DNA of 23,098 nucleotides, taken from the NCBI GenBank assembly GCA_019648995.1, contig BLXT01006630.1, forward strand, positions 715,357 to 738,454. Direction: 5' to 3'. Below, piece after piece: positions 11,201 through 20,200 of the stretch. Made by a program: the position numbers and the translations under genes. The stretch is from Plakobranchus ocellatus (lineage: Eukaryota > Mollusca > Gastropoda > Plakobranchidae). Numbering within the stretch: the stretch's first letter is position 1; each line of letters starts with the position of its first letter. The notes under the pieces are model-generated. The model worked only from the letters and a program-made list of their open reading frames with translations, was not told the DNA's origin and did no database searches.

Positions 11201-14200
11201 GCACGGCCAGGCACAGGAGCTGAATGATTGTGAAGACGTGCACGCGGTTGATGGGAACGTGACGCAGATACGGCGTGTCTGGTTGGTACTTGGCAGGCTT
11301 GAAAAACAGCAAGATCCGGTCAATAAACTGTGGACAAAAAGGTAGCAGAGACATATGTTTATAAGACAACAAACCTCTTCATGCATATGCTTCAGCTGTG
11401 GTTCATATAGGGCAAGTAAATCCATAGCAAAGTGGTATTGCTCATTTTTCAATTTCTTTCAGCTATGAGTCTATTTTACCATCTAGCAGCCAGTGAGTAT
11501 CTTCATGCCATCTTCATTTACCTATCTCTCTCTTGGTTGATCTCGTTATATGATGCCCACATCATGCATATGCTTCAGTTGTGGTTCACTTTGGGCAAGC
11601 AAATCCACAGCAAAGTGGTATTGCTCATTTCTCCATTCCTGTTGGTCGTGAGTCTATTCTATCATATTGCAGCCAGTGGGTATCTCCATGCCATCTTTAT
11701 TTACCCATCTATCTCTTGGGTGATCTCGCTATCTGATGCCCAATGGTTTTCAATCAGTGCATTCCCCTGTCCATTTGTTTCGAGCCAATATCTCTATGTA
11801 CCTTACACACAGACTAACCTGTATTGTATGCTTGCTTTCAGCAGAAAATACCATAAAGGAGTTCTGCCTCAAATGAATTTCTCTAAAGTGAACAATAGAT
11901 TGTTATGGTAGCAATATATGTTTGATTTTTTTGGTTGCAGAATCTTAACCATTGCAAAGAGTTAAGTTCTTCAGAATTATGTTTTACTGTCAAGGTTGGC
12001 AAAGAAAAGGTGTGTGTGTTGTGTGTAAAGGGAGAAAGGGAGTGCCAGATTGAAGGGTATACATGAATCAGAACAGGTTGGCGAGGAAAAAGTGTGTGTG
12101 TGTGTGTGTGTGTGTAAGCACGCCAGAATGAAGAGTATTAATGAATAAGAAGATGTGAAGAGGTTGGTGAGGANNNNNNNNNNNNNNNNNNNNNNNNNNN
12201 NNNNNNNNNNNNNNNNNNNNNNNNNNNNNNNNNNNNNNNNNNNNNNNNNNNNNNNNNNNNNNNNNNNNNNNNNNNNNNNNNNNNNNNNNNNNNNNNNNNN
12301 NNNNNNNNNNNNNNNNNNNNNNNNNNNNNNNNNNNNNNNNNNNNNNNNNNNNNNNNNNNNNNNNNNNNNNNNNNNNNNNNNNNNNNNNNNNNNNNNNNNN
12401 NNNNNNNNNNNNNNNNNNNNNNNNNNNNNNNNNNNNNNNNNNNNNNNNNNNNNNNNNNNNNNNNNNNNNNNNNNNNNNNNNNNNNNNNNNNNNNNNNNNN
12501 NNNNNNNNNNNNNNNNNNNNNNNNNNNNNNNNNNNNNNNNNNNNNNNNNNNNNNNNNNNNNNNNNNNNNNNNNNNNNNNNNNNNNNNNNNNNNNNNNNNN
12601 NNNNNNNNNNNNNNNNNNNNNNNNNNNNNNNNNNNNNNNNNNNNNNNNNNNNNNNNNNNNNNNNNNNNNNNNNNNNNNNNNNNNNNNNNNNNNNNNNNNN
12701 NNNNNNNNNNNNNNNNNNNNNNNNNNNNNNNNNNNNNNNNNNNNNNNNNNNNNNNNNNNNNNNNNNNNNNNNNNNNNNNNNNNNNNNNNNNNNNNNNNNN
12801 NNNNNNNNNNNNNNNNNNNNNNNNNNNNNNNNNNNNNNNNNNNNNNNNNNNNNNNNNNNNNNNNNNNNNNNNNNNNNNNNNNNNNNNNNNNNNNNNNNNN
12901 NNNNNNNNNNNNNNNNNNNNNNNNNNNNNNNNNNNNNNNNNNNNNNNNNNNAAAAGTGTGTGTGTGTGTGTGTAAGCAAGCCAGAATGAAGAGTATTAAT
13001 GAATAAGAAGATGTGAAGAGGTTGGTGAGAAAAAAGTGTGTGTGTGTGTGTATAAGGAAGGGGCCGGGCAGGGAAGCCAAATTGAAGAGTATGCATGAAT
13101 TCAAAGAGTTCTCAGGCCTCCATTCCATTCCATTTCCTTCTACTCCTTTGCTCATCATCATCATCATCACCTGCCTTGCTGATACAGGATGCAGTATCGC
13201 CAACTGCCTACCTCTATTACCCCCTGTGTTTTCCCATTCTCCCTGCCCTGGTAACAATAGTCCTGCTCGTATGCTTCAGATGCACACTCTGAACAAAATC
13301 ACACACAGCACTCAGGACTACTGATGAGCCAATGTTCTTGGGGGATCAAAAACCACAACATCAAATCACTCAAATGTACTGTTCTTTACTCAAAGCCTTC
13401 CACAAGGCATCATTATGCAAGTTCACTTGCTGAATTATATTGAATCACAATATGGGCAAGCTTTGGTTGCAAGTCAGTTCAGCTGCTCAGCCGCAATTCA
13501 CAGACAGCCTTACACTGTTCAGCTGGAATTCAACTAACTGTGTACATAAATTGCACGGGATTGAGAATGACGCGGTACAACGGTACAATCATGAACCCAG
13601 ACTTACCTGCATGCCCTTGAGAGCTGCCACGCCCATGTAGAGAAAGACACCGTAGAGCACTGCCATAGGGATAAACTGAGAGATGGTGGGGGGAAATAGC
13701 CAGACATGGGGTTATAAAAACAATTATAAGCTTTAAAAGATTAAAAAAAAAAACAGTGTTGTGCGCTTCATATAAAATCTCTGATAAATAAAACTTTCCT
13801 TACAGAGGAACCTGGTTCTCTTTTTCCAAAGGGGTTAATTTGAAGGGGATTGTAATCCACACATAAAAGACAAGAATAGAATCATGATGGTAGCCTGCAA
13901 TAATGATGACGCTCAAGCCTCTCTCTCTATCTCTGTCTCTCACTCTCCCTCTTTCTGTGTGGTCTTTTCTCTTTCTCTCTCTCCTCTCCATCTCTCAAAC
14001 TAATTACCTGTAGACATCTGTAGGACACAAAGCAATTTCAGTACAATTTGATTTCAAAGCCTTTGAAGTTAGTAGCCACTGAATGTGGGACTCTTTCACC
14101 TGATATAGACAATAAACCTTACATACCTGCAGAGCTAAGCTTAACAGAGCTGATATAAACCTTACATTCCTGCAAAGTTAGGCTTAACAGAGCTGATATA

Positions 14201-17200
14201 AAAACCTTAAAAACTGTGCTTAACATAGCTGATATAGTCCTTCCATTCTGCAAAGCTGTGCTTGGCAAAGCTTATGTAAACCTCACACATATCTGCAAAA
14301 CTAGCGAACAATTCTAATATAAACCTAACACACCTGCAAAGCTGTGGTGAACAGAACTGATAGTCCACTTAGAATTCCCACCATCAGGGCGGTCACACGA
14401 TTCTCTCTGAAGCATAAGGAACAGTCAAAAAAAATGCAAAGCATAATTTTTTGAAACAACAAACATATTTGAAAGGGCTAAAATTCTTACACAACAACAT
14501 TGCTTCTAAAAGCCTAAAACCAGTGACTTTTTTTTCTCTTAATAAATCCAATTTCAAAACATACTGAAAAATTTCAGCATCATGTAAATGGTTTTTTTGT
14601 AGATTTTTTAGACTTATCTAAAGCAATCATATTTTTACTGAACTGTCTTCGGCTATCTTTTTAATTCTCTCTTAAATTCCCTGAAACATTACAACCTGAA
14701 ATATCGATGGATTAAAAAAATCAAAAAGGAAACAGGGTCCGAAAGGAATGTAATGTTGAAGAGATATGTGTCTGGAGGAATACGAACCCCTTAGCATTTA
14801 TGTTGGGAACAAGTGCTGGAGAGCTTGATAGGCAAAGTTATGGAGATCCCCTTGTTGTAGACGAGCTGTACGTACAAATACCAAAATGCTGTAATATGGT
14901 CAACAACTTGTCTGCACCATGATCAACATTATCACTCACCTTACGCCGAGAAAGGTTGGCCTCTCGCCAGGAGCAGTGCACTCAGACTCTTTCTTCAAGC
15001 TCATGACGTGAGCTAGGGCAGATACAGTTGCTGCGACATACCAGGGCAGACCAGTGATGGAACAAATGGCAATACAGATTGCTACAACAAACATGTCCAG
15101 GTGATACCCGCTGCCTTTCTGTTGATAACAAAATAAAGGTTCAATGCTAACATATCCAGTGAAAAGTATGAAGGAAAAAGAAAACGCAGTGTTGAGCGCA
15201 TCTGAAAGTCTGTTTCTGTTTGCATCTTCTTACTGTCAAGAACCTGAATACTCATGAGCTGGATCAATATACACAGTGCATTGTTAGTCGTTGCGGTCAA
15301 TTTAAACTTTTTCCTGTTCCAGCTTAATTGATCTACAATGAGAAAGAGGAAAACAATGTTTACGTCATTTTCTTCATGTGTATATATAAACCATCCACCA
15401 CAAAATGATCTCAGGCTTTCACTCCCTTGTCTGTGTAGGGTGGCATTAGTGGCAGGCTCAAATCTAGACTAGGGATAGAAAGATTCCCTGCAAATAGCGT
15501 GGATTCTCCAATCATTGCTCTACTAACACCCTAGGAAATACCAATCTGCCCTGAGATCTGCAGGGACCCTTTTGTTGCGGGTTCGAGCCCCACCACCAGC
15601 GGCCTGGCCTGACAGGGCACAATCTTGTTGTGGACTGGTTATAAACAAACAAAAACAAAACAAAACCAATCTGTGATTAATATTCGTGCTAGAAACGCCC
15701 TAAAGATTTATTTCATGCACTTTCACTTACGACAGTAAACTGACTTCAACTAGTTTGCAACTAAATTGGTGAAGTGACTATTTTCCCTAACACAGGGCAA
15801 ACTGAACGCAAGGTACTTTGAGGGACTCGTGCAGTATGAGTACGAGTATGCCGGTGTTACTTAACCCTCTCTTTCTCATTCTTTTTCTTTATAAAAATAA
15901 GGCGTGTGTGGGAAAATAAGGTCGGACTCTATTTATCCGTGGTTTGAGAAAATAAGGTCGGACTTTAAGGTCAGCCTTATATTGGTTCTAAATCTGGAGG
16001 GCCCACCTTCAACTTATTCTCTTTGCGGTTGACGATGACTGCTGTGATCTGCTGGTCCATGAAGATGAGGATGACAGCGAGGAGGGCAGGGATGATGGCA
16101 GCAAAGATCAACCAGATGGGGTTTTTGTCTGAGAAGGGATTGATGAACCAGCCGGTGCGAAGCGGATGTGATGGCTGGTAGGAGATGAAAAAAAAAAGGA
16201 TAAAAAAATGAAGCAAGATTTTTCTATTTTAAAAGGTCATTTAATTATAAATAATGTAAAACTGCATGCTGATATAGCAAAAAAAACAAAAAAAAACATC
16301 TTGCACCCTTTCACCTGATGATAGCCTTGTCAAAAATCTACTATAAACTATCCACAAAACGTTACTTCTACAAGTAAATATCTCTGCAGTGGCAAATTAA
16401 AGAGCAGTATAGTCCACAGACTTAACAGTAATAAACACTGACGATACTGCTCTTTGATTTGCTGTGGCAGATGTAGCCTAGATACATGACAGAAGATACC
16501 TTCACCTCACATGAAGGGCAAGTCATTGTTGTGCTTGCTAATCCTGACAACAATGATATCACATCAAAGGACAGTCAGTCAGAGCACAAATTACATAATA
16601 TTAGCCATTTAAAGAATTCACGACTTTGCAATATTCTCTCATCACAGAACAAAATATCTGAATCAAGATTTAAAATTTTTAAAAATTATCACATTGTTTC
16701 AAAAATGCTTCCAATAAATCTGTTGGGTTGTTTTGACTTCAGAATGTTATTAAGAAAAAAAACTCTTACTTTAAAAGACTGAGGCACTTGCAGCTTTGGT
16801 GTAGGAATTCCTATAAGGATATCTAGGGTGACCATGAGGATAATAGCAATCAACACCGCAAAGTCGCTCAGCGTCTGACGCACCTGGGTAAGAGAGAAAT
16901 GACATATTTGCACGACTAATTTTACATTATCCCTTTGAAGTAACGATATTAAAATTCAGTAGCAATGTTAAAAATTCATGTTTAATTTGACCTTTTAACT
17001 GTAGGAAAAAGTTTAACAAATTTAGATATAGAAGACAGCGTTTCCTCATTCTTTCACAATCTTCAGAAGCATATCCCAGTCTCTGACACTTTCTAAAATC
17101 TGTGGCTGTATTTTATACAGCATGAAATCTAATTTTCTCTACAGCCAATTCTTTTCCACAAACTGTCCATTTTATGGTGATGCTACAAAAATGTTACAAG

Positions 17201-20200
17201 TGAACTTTATTCTACATGCGGAAACACCTCTACACAAGTTTTATACTAACTATCTTGGGCATGAAAGTGATGAAAAAAAGAAGGTAAATTTTGGGCATGA
17301 CAAAGTTGAGCTCAGTCTGTATTGAATATTACTATCAATAGGAAAATTTAAAAGGATGAGATTGATCCAACGACACTTAAATTCACTGAAGAAATCTTTC
17401 CAGCCTGGAGGCTGTTAAAAAGAGTTATTGAAGAATACTAGTATATGTGATCCGTCCATACAAAATGAATTGCTTCTGATATAAAGCAAACTCTTAGAAA
17501 ATGGCCGAATATATTAAAGAGTAAAAGTTACTTGTATTCTTTTAAATGTCATCACTGGAAATTTTATTTTCACTATCTCTAGCCACTTTTGTCTATTTTG
17601 CTTCACAGCTCTGTTGCGCAATGGCTGACTTAAAAGGATAAGCCACATAACATTCCTCACACTTTTTTTTTCTCAGCTGAGAGTGAAGAAGGGAAGGTTT
17701 AATAGGAACAAAAAGACTTACTGATATTGAATACAGATGGACTGTCAAAACTCCTACACATATTGCTCAAGGATCCATAATCTACAAATCTGATTCTGCA
17801 TCTTAAGATGAGGCAGACTACTGTCTGAAAACCAATCTTGGTAAATATTTTAAATAATAAACTACTGGCAAAGACCAGAACTTTCTTTTTCCTTTGGGAA
17901 ACCTCAATCTACCTCAAATCACATGTCCTGTTTACCTTAAAAAAAATCCAATTTTCAATGTTCAAAGCTTATTGAATGATTGGTTTATTGTATATAGCCA
18001 GTCCACAACAAGGTGATCTCAGGCTCTCGAGCCTTCCATCACGCCAGGGCGCCGGTGGCGACAGGTTTCCTGCAGATCTCAGGGCGGACTGGCTAGCCGC
18101 TGAGCCATCAACGCCCGACGTATTGAATGAAAAATTTGATGGGAACTTACAAAGGTTGGGAAGAAGGAACTGGTCTTGGCGTTTCTCAGAGTTGAGGCCA
18201 CGATGTAGGTTCCTAGGAAGAGAAGCACGGAGAGGAAGAAAGCATCGGCTATGTAGACTGGCGTGTCGCAGCCCACCGTGACAGGTGTTCCACCGAGAGC
18301 CTCACACTGTGTCGCATTCTGGGTGACATTGATAGCAGTCCAGTTGACAGCAGCAGACGTCAGGTTGGGAAGAACAGACCAGGTCTGATTGTCTGTGTGC
18401 AGAAGATGCATAAATCCAGTGAGTTTAAAGTGAGAAAATATAGGACAACATATATGAAAATGTCCTTTTAGCTTTTTATTAAAGTTTACAAAATCATAAT
18501 TGTATGACTTTCAACCCACACCTCTTTTTTTTTCATTTTGACATCATATACGCCATTTATTGTGAAGCATTATTATTTTTTTTTTTTAATTCCTAATCAT
18601 ACCTAGATGGTATGATAACTATGACTAATTTTTCAGGCTGATCAACGATCAAATTTAAGGCCAATCATCTTTCACCCTAGTAACTTGAAAGTTGCACTTT
18701 CAATACCTTAATGTCATTGGCAGAGACTACTTAAAACAAACTTTCAAATGATGATGAATGACAGAAATAATATGTCCTCAGACCAATTCTAATTGACTTG
18801 GATCAAACTTTTGATCAAACTAAATTTCAAATAGTTATTTTCGTTCTTTAAAATGATACTTTAACTTGCCTCCCCCTCCTTGCAACTAGACCTAGTTCTA
18901 AGAAAATCACTTTTCTAAACTTAATAGTAGGTGGCCTATAAAAATTAGGCTTGTCACAATTTGGACCAATTGAGTTATAAAGAAGATTCACAAGCTTATA
19001 AGTTATGCTTATTTAGAGAAAAAATAAAAATGCATGTATCCAGAAATCGATTTGTTCCAAGATTGTACTTTTATTGATTTACTAGATAACAAAATTTTAA
19101 AAATCCTCTAACTCTACAGTATCGCACGCAATTTCTGCCTGATTTCACTTGGCCACGCAACAATTTTAGCTTTGTTTTTTATGTGCATGCAGCCAAGTGA
19201 TCTCAGGGTCTTAGACCTGCCAGACCAGACTGAAACTTGCAACAGCAAAGTCCCTGCAGATCTCAAAACAGGTTTTCAAACTATTGATGAACAACTCTTC
19301 TGTAAGTTTTGCTGCATGCATGTGAGAAAAACTTCAGCTATCAAAGACAAGCTCATCTGTATAATTCATCAAGCTGCGGTGAGAAAGCTCAATGACTATT
19401 TGTGCATAAGGTGATGGTGTCAGTGACGTCCAAAATCATGACCATCCTACCTGGAACGTTGTACAGGAAAGGAATGCTGTAAGACGGACTGCTAGCATTG
19501 CCACCTAAAACTCCCAGCACATCTGGATCTAGCGGAAGGTAAGGGTCGTCTGCTGTGACATTTGGAGGCACACACTCGCAGGTGTAGATTAGCATAACAT
19601 CCGGGTCTGTGTTCACTGGGGCAATGTCCAGGATGCCTGACAGACAGAGGATGCGAATAATAAACTTTAATAGAAAATGGGAATGTGGAGGCCAAGAGTA
19701 CAGATGTGTTAGTCATTATCATCATCAAGTGCCTTGCTTGGCATTTCATGATGGGAATTTTCCACACATGGATCTTTGACAATTATATTAGGATAACCAA
19801 CATTTTCTCTGTGCCTCATGATTCATCGATTAAAAAAGAAAACAAACTAAAATATATACCCTCCACTTTCTATAAACTCTCTAAACAGTAAAAAAAAAAC
19901 ACACACAAACACAAACAGGTGCAAAACAAAATTCTTCCCACTTAATCTTTCTTAACTAATGGCAGGTTTTTGTTTTTTTTTAGCCTGGATAGAATTATTT
20001 CCTCCTCTTCTATTCCTTCCGATTTCACCAGGACCACAGTGTGTGTGGTCTTATGACACCATATAAAGAGTATAGAGCCACAGTGTGTGTGGTCTGATGG
20101 ATACCATCAGTTTAAAATTTTTTTTTCTACTCACCAAAGGTGAAGAATCCAGCATTTATACCTCAAAAGAGTATGAATTTAAAATAAAAAAGCCCTTAGG

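Larger units (their letters stand above)
11328..13606 (-). other. Intron 10-11 (largest)
   Basis: The apparent length is 2279 bp including 778 unknown bases. It contains a GT-rich VNTR around the gap and a 183-bp tandem duplication near the acceptor side. No exon was found in the visible part. None is needed, because the exons on each side join in phase with continuous family sequence. Confidence 0.85.
15119..16006 (-). other. Intron 7-8
   Basis: An 888-bp intron containing two SINE copies in opposite orientation (15381-15533 and 15549-15664) and a 17-bp direct repeat. Confidence 0.85.

Noticed and set aside
11977..13257. Long frames of 283-426 codons crossing the gap
   Set aside because: They consist almost entirely of N and GT-repeat codons; the length is an artefact of the gap.
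14101..14365. CRISPR-like array
   Set aside because: Units are degenerate, contiguous without spacers, and in an animal intron.
16486..16782. 98-codon plus-strand frame
   Set aside because: Antisense shadow of intron 6-7 and exon 6; no support.
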